Shown here one piece after another: positions 25,116 through 35,209 of a stretch of 64,000 nt of DNA. Source of the DNA: JAWKJY01 sp041393535 (lineage in GTDB: Bacteria > Actinomycetota > Thermoleophilia > Gaiellales > Gaiellaceae); the NCBI GenBank assembly GCA_041393535.1, contig JAWKJY010000002.1, positions 620,001 to 684,000 of the forward strand, in the 5' to 3' direction. Position 1 is the first letter of the stretch. Each line of letters opens with the position of its first letter. Made by a program: the position numbers and the translations under genes. The notes below the pieces were generated by a model. It was given only the letters and a program-made list of their open reading frames with translations. It was not told where the DNA came from and made no database searches.

Positions 25116-25580
25116 CTACGCCGCGATCGGCCGCACCTCGGCGCCCGTCAGGCGGACGAGGTCGGCCGGGGCGAGCTCGAGCTGGAGGCCGCGCCGGCCG
25201 CCGTTCACGATCACGGTCTCGTGCGCGAGGGCGGCCTCGTCGACGACGGTCGGCAGGCGCTTCCGCTGGCCGAGCGGGCTGATCCCGCCGACGACGTAGC
25301 CGGTCAGGCGCTCGGCATCCGCCTGCTTCGCGAGCGAGGCCTTCTTGCCGAGCGCGCGCGTGTCGAGCTGGCGGTCAGAGGCGAGCACGCAGACCACGTG
25401 GCCGTCGCCGACCTGCACGACGAGCGTCTTCAGCACGCGCTCCGGCGCGACCCCGAGCTTCGCGGCCGCGTCGAGGCCGATCGAGTCGGCGCCCGCGTCG
25501 TAGTCGTAGCTGTGCACCGCATGCGCGATCCCGGCCTGCTCGGCCGCCTGGATCGCCGGCGTCGAGCCCTTCGGGGGCAC
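25116..25580 (-). CDS. ybaK: YbaK/EbsC-type Cys-tRNA(Pro) deacylase
   Basis: 154 aa. Features of the INS superfamily of aminoacyl-tRNA editing domains: an N-terminal TPAIQAAEQAGIAHAVHSYD, KTLVVQVGDGHVVCVLASD, the invariant lysine region GKKASLAKQADAERLTGYVVGGISPLG, and IVNGGRRGLQLEL near the end. It hydrolyses mischarged Cys-tRNA(Pro). The GTG start is 2 nt after the glyS stop, so it is part of the glyQ-glyS-ybaK operon. Confidence 0.92.
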   Translation of the reverse strand: MPPKGSTPAIQAAEQAGIAHAVHSYDYDAGADSIGLDAAAKLGVAPERVLKTLVVQVGDGHVVCVLASDRQLDTRALGKKASLAKQADAERLTGYVVGGISPLGQRKRLPTVVDEAALAHETVIVNGGRRGLQLELAPADLVRLTGAEVRPIAA

Positions 25581-25582
25581 GG

Positions 25583-27537
25583 CTAGCGCGGGATCTGGGC
25601 GAGGTCGCCGAGCCGCCGGACAGCGTTCCGGACGTCAAGAAGCAGCCGGAGCCGGTTCGCTCGAACCTCCGGCTCGGGAGCCATCACCAGGACCTCGTCG
25701 AAGAACTGCTCGACAGAGGCGGACAAGGTGGCGGACGCGGCGAGGCCCGCCTGGAAGTCGCTGGCGGCCACGGCAGCGGCGATCACGGGATCCACCGTTG
25801 TGAACTGCTGGTAAAGCATCCGCTCCGCTGGCTCGCGGAGCAGGTCGGTCGACAGGCCGCGGCGGCGCCTCCGCCTTCGCGGCGATCCGCCCGGCGCGCT
25901 CGTGGACGGCGGCCGCGGCGGCGAACTCCTCGGTGCCCGGCGCCCCGGCCAGCGCCTCGGCGAGCCGGGCGACGGCGCCGAGGTCGTGCAGGCCGGCGGC
26001 CCGCGCGGCGCGGACGACCTCGACCGGGACGTCGAGCAGCTGCTCGAAGCGCTCCTCGACGAAGTCGACGACGTCGAGCGGCGGCTCGGCGGAGACGTCC
26101 GCGCCCTGCTCGACGAGGAGCGCGTGCGCGGTCGGGACGAGCGCGCGCAGGTCGAGCGCGAGCCCGCCCTCGCGGGCGAGCCGGCGAAGGCCGATCGCCG
26201 CGCGGCGCAGGCCGTAGGGGTCGCGCGAGCCCGTGGGCCTCTGGCCGATCGAGAACGACGCGACGAGGTTGTCGAGCTTCTCGGCCGCCGCGACGAGCTG
26301 CCCGGCCGGGCTCGCGGGCAGCGGCCCGCCCGCGGCGTCCGGGAGGTACTGCTCCTCGATCGCCTGGCAGACGGCCTCCGGCTTGCGGGCGAGACGCGCG
26401 TACTGGGCGCCGATGTGGCCCTCGAGGTCGGGGAACTCGCGCACGAGCTCCGCGGCCTGATCGGCCTTCGCGAGCCGCGCCGCCTCCCGCGCGTCGGCGT
26501 CGCCGCCGAGCGCCTCGACCAGCCGGACGAGTCGGGCGGTCTTGTCGGCGAAGCTGCCCACCTTCGCGACGAAGGTGATCGAGGGAGCCGCTCGGCCAGG
26601 CCTCGATCCCCACGTGGACGTCGCGCTCGAAGGTGAAGGTCGCGTCCTCGAGCCGGCCCTCGAGCACCCGCTCGTTCCCGGCACGGACGACGTCGGGGTC
26701 GCCGCCGTTCGCGACGAAGCCGAAGCGGGGACCGCCGAGCGGGAAGTAGCGCTGGTGCGACTGCATCGCCGTCACGACGACGCGCTCGGGCAGCGCGAGG
26801 AAGCGGTCGGCGAACGTCCCCTCGAGCACGACCGGCGACTCCACGAGGTGGACGACCTCGGCGAGCTTCCCGGCCGGGTCCGCCACAGTGCCGAGCTCGT
26901 CGAGGCCCTGGACAATCTGCCGGCGGCGCTCGGCCTCGTCGGGCTCGACGCCGACCGCGCGCAGCGTCTCGGCGTACGCCGAGGCGTGCGGCACCTCGAC
27001 GGCGCCGTGCGTGAAGCGGTGGCCGAAGGTCGAGCCGCCCGAGGGCACGTCCTCGAGCGCGACCTCGATCGTGTCCGCGTCGAGCTTGACGCAGAGCCAG
27101 CGGATGGGGCGCGAGCGCATGCCGCCCGCGACCCACTGCATCGGCTTGCCGAACGCGATCCCGCGCACGAGCTCGGCGACGCGCTCGGGGAGCGAGTCGC
27201 GGATCGACTGGCCGGGGACGACGCCCCAGACGTAGCCGTCGCGGCGCTCGAGCTGGTCGGCGGTCAGGCCGAGCCCGCGCGCGAAGCCCTCGGCGGCCTT
27301 GGTCGGGTTGCCGTCCGCGTCGAAGGCGATCCCCTCCCCCGGGCCACGGCGCAGCTCGTCCGCCGCCCGCTCGACGAGCGACTCGAGCACGATCCCGAGC
27401 CGGCGTGGGCCGACGTAGAGGCGGTCGGGCCGGGCGCCCAGGTGCTTCTCGCACAGCCCCGGGAGCTGCTCCGCCGCGGCGCGGCAGGCGTTCGCCGGGA
27501 GCTCCTCGCAGCCGATCTCGACGAGCAGCGTGGCCAT
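25583..27537 (-). CDS. glyS: Glycine-tRNA ligase beta subunit, two frameshifts
   Basis: It starts MATLLVEIGCEELPANACRA, the classic GlyRS beta N-terminus. The frame is lost near 26583-26598, inside a segment expected to read AWAERLxSITFVAKVGSFADK, and lost again near 25857-25868 before LSTDLLREPAERMLYQQF. Each step needs +2 or -1 nt; the first is explained by two single-base losses in short G and C runs. The corrected length is about 650 aa. The C-terminal anticodon-binding part ends RRLGDLAQIPR. The enzyme is essential and its partner glyQ is intact, so sequencing error is more likely than inactivation. Confidence 0.9.
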
Positions 27538-27540
27538 GGC

Positions 27541-28419
27541 TCAGGCCTCCGCCGCGGCGGCGTCGCGCTCGCGCTCCAGCTCGACGTAGAGCTGGGCGAC
27601 CTGCCGCGCGAGGTTGCGCACGCGCAGGATGTACGCCGCGCGCTCGGTCACGGAGATCGCGCCGCGGGCGTCGAGCAGGTTGAACGTGTGGGAGCACTTC
27701 AGCACCTGGTCGTACGCGGGCAGCGGCAGCCGCCGCCCGACGAGGTGCTCGCACTCGGCCTCGTGCTCGCCGAACCGGCGCATCAGCACGTCGACCGGGG
27801 CCTCCTCGAAGTTGTAGACCGACCACTGCCGCTCGTTCTCGCGGTAGACGTCGCCCCAGGTCACGCCCGGCGCCCACTCGATCTCGAACGCGGTCCGCTT
27901 GCCCTGGAGGAACATGCAGAGCCGCTCGAGGCCGTAGGTGATCTCGGCCGGGATCAGGTCGAGGTCGAGGCCGCCGAACTGCTGGAAGTACGTGAACTGC
28001 GTCGCCTCCATCCCGTCGATCCAGACCTCCCAGCCGAGCCCCCACGCGCCGAGCGTCGGGCCCTCCCAGTTGTCCTCGACGAGGCGCACGTCGTGCCTCG
28101 TCAGGTCGATCCCGATCGCCTCGAGCGAGCCGAAGTAGAGGTCGAGCACGTCCGGCGGCGACGGCTTCAGGATCACCTGGTACTGGAAGTAGTGCTGGAA
28201 GCGGAACGGGTTCTCGCCGTAGCGGCCGTCGGTCGGGCGGACCGACGGCTCGACGTAGGCGGAGCGCCACGGACGCGGCCCGAGGCAGCGCAGCGCGGTC
28301 GCCGGGTTGAAGGTGCCCGCGCCGACCTCCGTGTGGTAGGGCTGCATGATCACGCAGCCCTGCGCGGCCCAGTAGCGCTCGAGCGTCGAGATCATGTCCT
28401 GGTAGGTCGGGCCGGCCAC
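27541..28419 (-). CDS. glyQ: Glycine-tRNA ligase alpha subunit
   Basis: 292 aa, intact. Catalytic-core signatures: TYQDMISTLERYWAAQGCVI, YHTEVGAGTFNPAT, RYGENPFRFQHYFQYQVI and GWEVWIDGMEATQFTYFQQ. It forms the alpha2beta2 glycyl-tRNA synthetase with glyS, which starts 3 nt after its stop. The GTG start is 8 nt downstream of TAGCAT (28428-28433), a probable leaderless promoter. Most Actinobacteria use a single-chain GlyRS, so the two-subunit form is a taxonomic clue. Confidence 0.95.
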   Translation of the reverse strand: MAGPTYQDMISTLERYWAAQGCVIMQPYHTEVGAGTFNPATALRCLGPRPWRSAYVEPSVRPTDGRYGENPFRFQHYFQYQVILKPSPPDVLDLYFGSLEAIGIDLTRHDVRLVEDNWEGPTLGAWGLGWEVWIDGMEATQFTYFQQFGGLDLDLIPAEITYGLERLCMFLQGKRTAFEIEWAPGVTWGDVYRENERQWSVYNFEEAPVDVLMRRFGEHEAECEHLVGRRLPLPAYDQVLKCSHTFNLLDARGAISVTERAAYILRVRNLARQVAQLYVELERERDAAAAEA

Positions 28420-28468
28420 GGCCCCGAATGCTAGCCAGCGGGCCCGGGCAGGCTCCCGGCCATCCGAC

Positions 28469-29289
28469 TCAGACGGCGATCAGCCCGATCCCGGCGGCGA
28501 CGAGCACGGCGCCGCCGAGGCGGACGCGCCCGACCGGCTCCCGCAGCCAGGCGGCGGCGAGGAGGGCGACGAGGACGACGCTCGTCTCGCGGATCGCCGC
28601 AACGGGGGCGGCGGGCGCGAGGCGGAGCGCCGCGAGCACGAGGAGGTACGCGCCGAACATCCCGACCGCGACGCCGAGGCTCGTCCAGCCCAGCCCGGCC
28701 CGCAGCGCGGCGCGCCCGCGCAGCCTGCCGATCACCGCGAGGTAGCCGATCGCGGGGACGATCAGCGTGGCCCAGAGGTACGGCAGCGGCGAGGGCGTGC
28801 TCGAGTCCCGCCCTGTCGACGAGGGTGTAGCCGGCGATGCAGCTGCCGACGACGAGCGCGAGCAGGACGTGCGCGCGGCCGACGCCGCCGGAGCGTCCGC
28901 GGACGAGGACGACCCCGGCGGCGACGACGAGCACGCCGGCGATCTCGAGCGCGTGCAGCTCCGCGCCGAGCGCCGCGACGCTGATCGCGAGCACGACGAC
29001 GGGCCCCGAGCCGCGGGCGAGCGGGTAGACGACCGAGACGTCCGCCCGGCGGTAGGCGGCGACGAGGAGGGCCATGTAGGCGATCTGGAGCACGCCCGAG
29101 GCGGCCATGTACGGCACCGCCGCCCACTCGACGTCCCAGGTCAGCACCGCCGGGATCGCCCAGATCACGACCGACAGGGCGAGCGCGAGCGCCGCGCCGA
29201 CCTCGGCGTCCCGCGTGCGGGCGAGCGCGACGTTCCAGACGGCGTGCACGGCCGCGGCAGGCGAGCCAGCCCGAACGCGGCGGGCTCAC
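28469..29289 (-). CDS. EamA/DMT-family transporter, frameshifted
   Basis: Two frames carry the ten-helix drug/metabolite transporter fold. The N-terminal repeat (VHAVWNVALAR, VVYPLARGSGPVVVLAIS) runs to about 28796; the second repeat continues in another frame as YLWATLIVPAIGYLAVIGRL through REPVGRVRLGGAVLVAAGIG. A further indel is likely near 29250-29285, because the segment before AAAVHAVWN is broken up. The proposed GTG at 29289 would overlap the recO stop (GTGA). Substrate unknown. Two or more indels within 800 nt match the error cluster in recO next to it. Confidence 0.6.
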
Positions 29290-30044
29290 GCGCGGCCGGA
29301 GGCGTGCGCAGGCGGAAGCCGCCGTGGAACGCCTGCACGTCCTCGATCACGCACGCGCCTCCCGCGCAGCCGGCCCGCGCGGCCCGACCGCGCGCGCGTC
29401 CGCGAGCGGCCGGCCAGGCAGCGCGCGGATGCCCGCGAGCCCGGCGTGGGTGACGGCGAGCGAGCCGGCGCGGCAGTCGACGCAGACGGCGCCGCCCGCG
29501 GCCGAGGAGAAGCCGACGAGCTCGACCTCGCCGCCGCAGGCCGCACGCGTCGAGCCGGGGCAGGTAGCCGGCGAGCCAGAGAGAGCTTCAGCTGGAACGA
29601 GAGCAGCAGCGGGTCGGTCGCGGCCGTCGCCGGCGGATCCGCGGCCGCGGGCGGGCCCTGCTCCTCGAGCACGTCGAGGAAGCGGGCGAGCGCCTGGAAC
29701 GCCTTCGGGCTCGGGTCGTGCTCGTGGAAGAGCCGCGTCACGGCCTCGACGGCGACGGCGGCAGCCTCGACCTGGCGGTGGTCGTCGCGGAGCGCCTGGT
29801 GCGAGCGGACGAGGTCGACGCCGGTGACCGTCGCGAGGTCGCCGCGGCCGACGTGCAGCTGCACCTCGACGTGGCCGAGCGGCTCGATCCGCGCCCCGAG
29901 GCGCGAGCGCGTCCGGCGCACGCCCTTGGCGATCGCGCCGAGCCGGCCGTGCTCCGCGGTCATCAGGTGGACGATCCGGTCGGCCTCGCCGAAGCGCAGC
30001 GAGCGCAGGACGATCGCCTCGGCGCTGACGGAGCGGGAGCCCAC
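29286..30044 (-). CDS. recO: DNA repair protein RecO, several frameshifts
   Basis: The N-terminal OB domain is clear: SAEAIVLRSLRFGEADRIVHL, then IAKGVRRTRSRLGARIEPLG. Near 29576-29586 the frame changes (expected LLWLAGYLPRLD), near 29541-29550 it changes again before AACGGEVELVGFSSAAGG, and near 29350 once more before VIEDVQAFHGGFRLRT. The exact stop is uncertain; TGA at 29286-29288 is most plausible. The pieces together make a normal-length RecO, a recombination mediator that loads RecA with RecR. The GTG start at 30044 has TACGCT 6 nt upstream. At least three indels in 250 nt suggest a local sequence-quality problem. Confidence 0.75.
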   Translation of the reverse strand: MGSRSVSAEAIVLRSLRFGEADRIVHLMTAEHGRLGAIAKGVRRTRSRLGARIEPLGHVEVQLHVGRGDLATVTGVDLVRSHQALRDDHRQVEAAAVAVEAVTRLFHEHDPSPKAFQALARFLDVLEEQGPPAAADPPATAATDPLLLSFQLKLSLARRLPAPARRVRPAAARSSSSASPRPRAAPSASTAAPARSPSPTPGSRASARCLAGRSRTRARSGRAGRLRGRRVRDRGRAGVPRRLPPAHASGRA

Positions 30045-30105
30045 GTCCGAAGCGTACGGGCGCGCTCGGCGGAATCGACGGGCGCTCCGCGTCGTTGAAC
30101 CGTCC

Positions 30106-30357
30106 GTGGCAGACATCACCCTCTACACCACCTCGTGGTGCCCGTACTGCCTCCGGGCCAAGCGGCTGCTCCACGACCAGGGCCTCGAGTACGAGGAGAT
30201 CGACCTCGACGGCGAGCCCGGCTTCCGGGATCGGCTCGTCGAGCTGACGGGGCGCTGGACCGTCCCGCAGATCCTGATCGACGGCGAGCCGATCGGCGGC
30301 TACGACGAGCTCGCGCAGCTCGCGCGCTCCGGCCGCCTCGCCGAGCTCGTCGCCTAG
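30106..30357 (+). CDS. grx: Glutaredoxin
   Basis: 83 aa. The CPYC active site lies in TLYTTSWCPYCLRAKRLL, the cis-Pro in RWTVPQILIDG, and GGYDELAQL at the glutathione-binding end. A small cytoplasmic dithiol reductase of the GrxC/mycoredoxin-like class; which thiol cofactor it uses (glutathione or another) cannot be told. The GTG start gives the shortest complete thioredoxin fold. It diverges from recO (61 nt between starts) and converges with the large VWD gene. Confidence 0.9.
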   Translation: MADITLYTTSWCPYCLRAKRLLHDQGLEYEEIDLDGEPGFRDRLVELTGRWTVPQILIDGEPIGGYDELAQLARSGRLAELVA

Positions 30358-30361
30358 TCAC

Positions 30362-30389
30362 GCGGGGGTCGGCTCGCGCCGGCCCCCGT
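30362..30389. terminator. Bidirectional terminator hairpin
   Basis: GGGGGTCGG and CCGGCCCCC form a 9-bp stem (one G-U) around CTCGCG between the convergent glutaredoxin and VWD-protein genes. Confidence 0.6.
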
Positions 30390-30396
30390 CAACGCG

Positions 30397-33300
30397 CTAG
30401 CCCGTGACGGTCCCGAGCCAGATGCCGCCGGGCGTGTCGCCCGCGCGATCGACCTGGTAGACGACGTCCAGGCCGCCGTCGCGCGCCGAGACCTGCCACT
30501 CGCCGAACGGCGCCGCGTCGTCCGCGCGCTCGACGTTGCGCACCGGCGTCTCGAAGCCGGTCGCGGCGGCGTCGGTGCGGCGCACGTCGAGGCGCCCGTC
30601 CTCGTCGACCCACGCGAGCCAGAGCTTCCCGGTCGTCGGCTCGGCGGTCAGGCTGATCCGCCCGGGGGCCCGCGTGCCGCTCCAGACCTCGATCGGCGCC
30701 GGCGTGCCGATCCGCCAGAGCAGGACGCGCCAGCGGCTGCCGACGAACGAGCGGTAGGCGACGAACACGCCGGCCTGGCCGGGCCGCGAGACGATCGCGA
30801 CGTGGTCGTCGAGCGAGAGGTCGGGGTAGTCGATGATCGAGAGGCCTGGCCAGAAGGAGTCGGGCGCGAGCGTCCGCGTCGCGGCGACGATGCCCGCCGG
30901 CGTGCCCACCTGCGCGGGGTCGACCTGCGCGACGTAGAGCCCGTGCTGCGGGCAGTCACGGTCCCACTGCGTCCACGCGAGCCACACCTCGGCGCCGTCG
31001 CTCGCGATCCCCGGGCTCGACGCGTAGCAGTCGGGCAGGTCCTCGATCGGGGCCGAGAAGGGCGTCGGCACGGGGAGCGGCGGGGTCGGGATGCCCCGGA
31101 AGACGCGCACGTTCGCCCCGTTCATCCCCGACACGGTCAGCTGCGACCCGTCCGGCGCGAACGCCGCGACGGGCACGCCGACGTAGGTGAAGCCTCCGGT
31201 CGCCACGTGCTGGCGCGGCCCCCAGGCGACGAACGGCGAGCCCGCCGGGAACTGGAAGACGCCCTCGGCCTTCGCGTCGCCGTCGAGCAGCGCGGCCAGC
31301 GCGAGCAGCCCGCCCGCGGGCGTCACGGCCAGGCTGGGCGTCGAGTCGAGCGCCGAGACGAGCGAGGGAGCGCCTTCCGTCCCGTCGGCCGCGACGCTCA
31401 CCGCGCCGATCCGGGCCGGGGCGCCGACCGGCCGCTCCTGCACCGCGAGCGTCAGGGCGCCGTCGGGCGTCCGCGCGAGCGCCAGCGTCCCGCTCGCGTC
31501 CGCGCCGAAGGCCAGCCTGCGCCAGTCGACCGCGACGAGCGCCTGCTCGCGTTCGGCAGCCGCGGCGAACGCCTCGTCGCCCGTCAGCGCCACGTCCAGG
31601 ATGCAGTCCTCGAGCAGGACCGGGTCGGTGACGCCCGCGTCGCGGCAGATCTGCTCCGCCCGCGCGCGGGCCGCGGCCCGGAGCGCGTCCTGGTCGATCG
31701 GCCGCGTCGGGATCGACCGGTCGGTGAACGTGGCGGTCGTCTGCCCGGGCCCGTAGGCGAGCAGGGAGTCCTTCTGGTCGATCCGCCAGCTCTCGCCGAC
31801 GACGTCGTAGAGGCCGTCGAAGAACGCCTTGCCGTCCGGGTTCCTGACCCGCGCCGACGAGACGTAGCTCGCCGTGTCCTCGAGCTGGTACGCGAGCGCC
31901 TTGCCGCCGCGCGAGACGAGGTCGTTCGTGACCTTGCCGTCGAGGTTGCCGAGCAGGCCGCGGACCTTCCCCGCCCGTGCGGTGGCGAGCGTGAGCTTCA
32001 CCGCGACGCCGTAGGCGCCGACGCCCCAGACGGTCGCCTCGGAGCCGTCCGGCCACGTGATCGTCGTCGTCCCGTCCTCGTCGCGCGACACTGCGCCGCC
32101 GCCGACGGGAGCCGTCGCCCCGGCGGCGAGCGCCTTGCCGGCGACGGTCGTCGTCGGCGGATCCCCGGCCGCGACGGTGATCTTCTTGCCGGCGACGCGG
32201 AAGCCGAGCTGCGTGTTGATCGTCACCCACTTCGACTTGCCCCACGGCTCCTGCCGCGCCTGCACCTCGAGGTCGCCAGACGTCGAGCGCACGAGGACGA
32301 ACTCTCCGGCCGCCTGGAAGTCGTAGCGGAGGCCGTCGAGGCTCGTCAGGTGGGGGTCGCCGTTCGAGCCGCCCGGCGAACCGGGAGGGCGGGCCGGCGG
32401 CCGGCGGTCGGTCTTCCGGCAGAACTCCTTGATCCCCTTGAAGGAGATCGTCAGCTTGGAGCCCGACTCGGCGCCGGTGAGGGCGAGCGCGAAGACGTTG
32501 TTGACGTCCTCGTGGGGCGGGAAGTCGCCCTCCTCGTCGGGCGGGCAGACGCAGCCTCCGCGGACGCAGAAGCTGCGGACACCGGGATCGAGCACGAAGT
32601 CGCCCTGCGCGTCGCTGAGGCGGCCCGGGCCGTTCGTCACGTCGATCGTGACGAACGGCTTCTTCGCCGGGACGACGACGCTGGCCAGGCGGTTCGCGTA
32701 CGCCGGCGCCTGCAGGGTCGCGTTGGCCGAGACCGGTGTCTTCGGCGTCGACACCTTCCCGGTCGAGACCGACCAGGGGCGCGGCTGGTACCAGGCCGGT
32801 TGCGAGGGGTCGAGCCGGAGGTGGTACGAGGCCCAGACCTCGAGGAACGCGCGCGACTGGCCGCCCGCGGCGGCGAACGCGCTCGCGCTCGAGCCCGCGA
32901 CGATGTCGCGCATCCGCGGCCACAGGTCGCCGGTGACGGCATCCGCGGCGCCGAGGAAGCCGACCGCGTCGTACGCACGGGTGAAGAGCGGCTTCGTCGG
33001 CGTCTTCAGGTACGTCTGGTACGTGTCGCCCGCCTGCTCGAACGGGACGCTGGGGAGGATCTTCGAGGCGGCCCAGTCGGGCGTGCCCTCCAGGATCCAG
33101 TCCGCGGTGTACGGCCAGCCGTTGCCGAGGATCGCGAACTGGATGCAGTGGAAGACCTCGTGCGCGACCGCGAACAGCTTGAACTGCTGGGTCGAGGCGA
33201 GCCCGATCGGGAAGATGCGGATGCGGCAGGCCACCGGCGCGCCCGAGGTGACCGTCTTCCCGGTCGCGTCGACGGGCGCGGCGTCGGCGGCGGCCCAGCC

Positions 33301-34235
33301 GTACTTCGACCACTGGTTCTGCGTCGAGCGGTAGACCCTGATCGGGAAGGGGAGCGTGCCGCCCGGGAGCGCGTAGCCGATCCGCGGCAGGTAGTCCTGG
33401 AGGAACTTCTCGGCGATCGGCTGGTAGACGGCGTCGGGAGTGAGTGCCTCGAGCGACCGCTTCCCGGCGGCCTCCGGGAGCGGCTCGTCGATCACCTTCG
33501 AGACGGCCGCGCGCTGGGCGGGCGTCAGCTCGGGCAGCACGCGGACGATCCAGCGGAGCGCGAGCGAGCCCTCGGCCGGGTCCCGCTCGCCGTTCGTCCG
33601 CGGGAAGCCGGGCAGGCCGCCGTACGCGAGCGCGAACGCCTTCAGCGCCTCCGTCCTCGAGACCTCTCCGTCGGCGAGGGCGTCGCCGACGAGGGCGTCC
33701 CAGGGAGACTCCTCGAGGGCAGCCGCGATCTGCGCGGCGAGCAGCTCGGCGTAGGCCTGTGCCGCCCGGGGTGCGGTCGCGTCGCGCCCGGCGACCACGT
33801 AGCGGGCGACGCCGACGCCCGCCCCCTGCTGGAGGACGATCGTCACGATGGTCGTGCGCCGCGTCCGCTGCACCGTCCGCGCGGCGCCGTCGCCGACGGC
33901 GAGGCGCGCGCCCTTCTGGCGGGCGCGCCAGGTGGCGACGAGCGCCTTCGCCTGCTTCGGCCCGGCGAGCACGAAGGCGGAGAGCGAGAGCCGGGTGGTG
34001 CCGGCGCGAAGGAGCGCGGCCTCCGCGCGCGCCCGGCCGAGCGCGACCCGCTGCCGCGGCGGGAGCGCGCGTGCGAGCGCGCCCCGCTCCTGCGCGACCC
34101 GCCCTTGGCGGCCCTGAAGCCCGGGACGTCGGCGACCGCCGGTACCAGGCGCGTCGCCGCGGGCGCCGCGGGCGCGAGGGCCGCGAGCGCCGCGAGCGCG
34201 ACGAGGGCCGAGACCAGCAGCCGGCGGGCGGTCAC
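30397..34235 (-). CDS. Large secreted protein with HExxH zincin motif and VWD domain, one frameshift
   Basis: About 1279 aa after restoring one G near 34098-34105 (AAGGGCGGGTC for expected AAGGGGCGGGTC). The GTG start at 34235 gives a signal peptide (ARRLLVSALVALAALAALA, cleaved after APAA). TAGCAT lies 7 nt upstream. About residue 359 is AHEVFHCIQ, an HExxH motif, with WILEGTPDWAA about 22 residues on supplying a gluzincin-type Glu. About 624-800 is a von Willebrand type D-like domain (NGDPHLTSLDGLRYDF, CRKTDRR and a GLLGNLDG segment). The C-terminal ~380 residues look like beta-propeller repeats (TPSLAVTPAGGLLALAAL, PGIASDGAEVWLAWTQW). Probably an extracellular metalloprotease or adhesin. 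Confidence 0.7.
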
Positions 34236-34269
34236 GGGCGGGATGCTAGCGGGCCGTGCCCGCGGGCGG

Positions 34270-35209
34270 TCACCCGCGCTCGGAGCATGCCGGGCAGCCC
34301 GGGGCGCCGAGCGCGGCCCGCACGCCCTGGCGGATCGCCGCGGCCGTCGCCTCCGCGCCCACCGCGGCGACCGCGAGCAGGTCGGCCGGGACGGCCCCGG
34401 ACGCGAGGCAGTAGACGACGTCCCCGTCGACGGAGGTGGCGGTCGGGTCGACCGCGGGCGACGCCCGCGCTCGCGGCGCGGGCGACCAGCCAGGCCTCGG
34501 TCTTGGTCAGCACGGCGTCGGTCACGAGGCAGACGAGCGTCGTCGCCTCGTGCCAGGCTCGCCGGAAGCCGACGCCCGCGCGGAGCAGGTCGACCGTCCG
34601 CTCGTGGCGCCCGTCCCGCCAGATCCCGGCCAGGACGGCGCCGTCCTCGGCGAGGACCTCGCCGAACGCGTTGACGACCGCGATCGCGACGACGCTCGCG
34701 CCGCCGGCGAGCTCGAGCCGGGCGGCGCCCAGGCCGCCCTTCGTCCAGTGCCGCGGACCGAGGATCTTCCCGACGGTGCAGCCGGTGCCCGCCCCGATCG
34801 AGCCCGTCTCGAGCTCCGGGCCCGCCGCGAGGCACGCGGCCTCGGCCTCGTCGGGCCCCGGACGGACGTCCGCCCGGCCGAGCGCGAGGTCGAAGACGAC
34901 GGCGCTCGCGACGAGCGGGACGGCGCCGACGCTCGTCTGGTGGCCGACGCCCTGCCGCTCGAGCCAGCGCGCGACGCCGTCGGCGGCGCCGAGCCCGAAG
35001 GCGCTCCCGCCGGTGAGCAGGACGGCGTTCACACCCTGGACGGACGCGGCCGGCGAGAGCAGGTCGCTCTCGCGCGTCCCCGGGCCGCCGCCGCGCACCT
35101 CGCACGCGCCGACCGAGCCCGGCGGCGCGAGCACGACGGTGCAGCCGGTCCACGCCTCCCGGTCGCTCCAGTGCCCGGCGCGGAAGCCGTCGGGGAGCCG
35201 GACGGTCAC
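34270..35209 (-). CDS. P1/S58 family aminopeptidase (DmpA-like), one frameshift
   Basis: N-terminal part: VRLPDGFRAGHWSDREAWTG, then LTGGSAFGLGAADGVARWL and GAGTGCTVGKILGP, typical of P1 (S58) peptidases, which self-cleave before a Ser/Thr nucleophile. Near 34452-34458 the frame shifts; the continuation VDPTATSVDGDVVYCLASGA is in another frame and ends APGCPACSERG at TGA 34270. About 313 aa when corrected. The GTG start overlaps the mutM stop (GTGA). Substrate unknown; family members release N-terminal D- or L-amino acids or beta-peptides. Confidence 0.8.
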
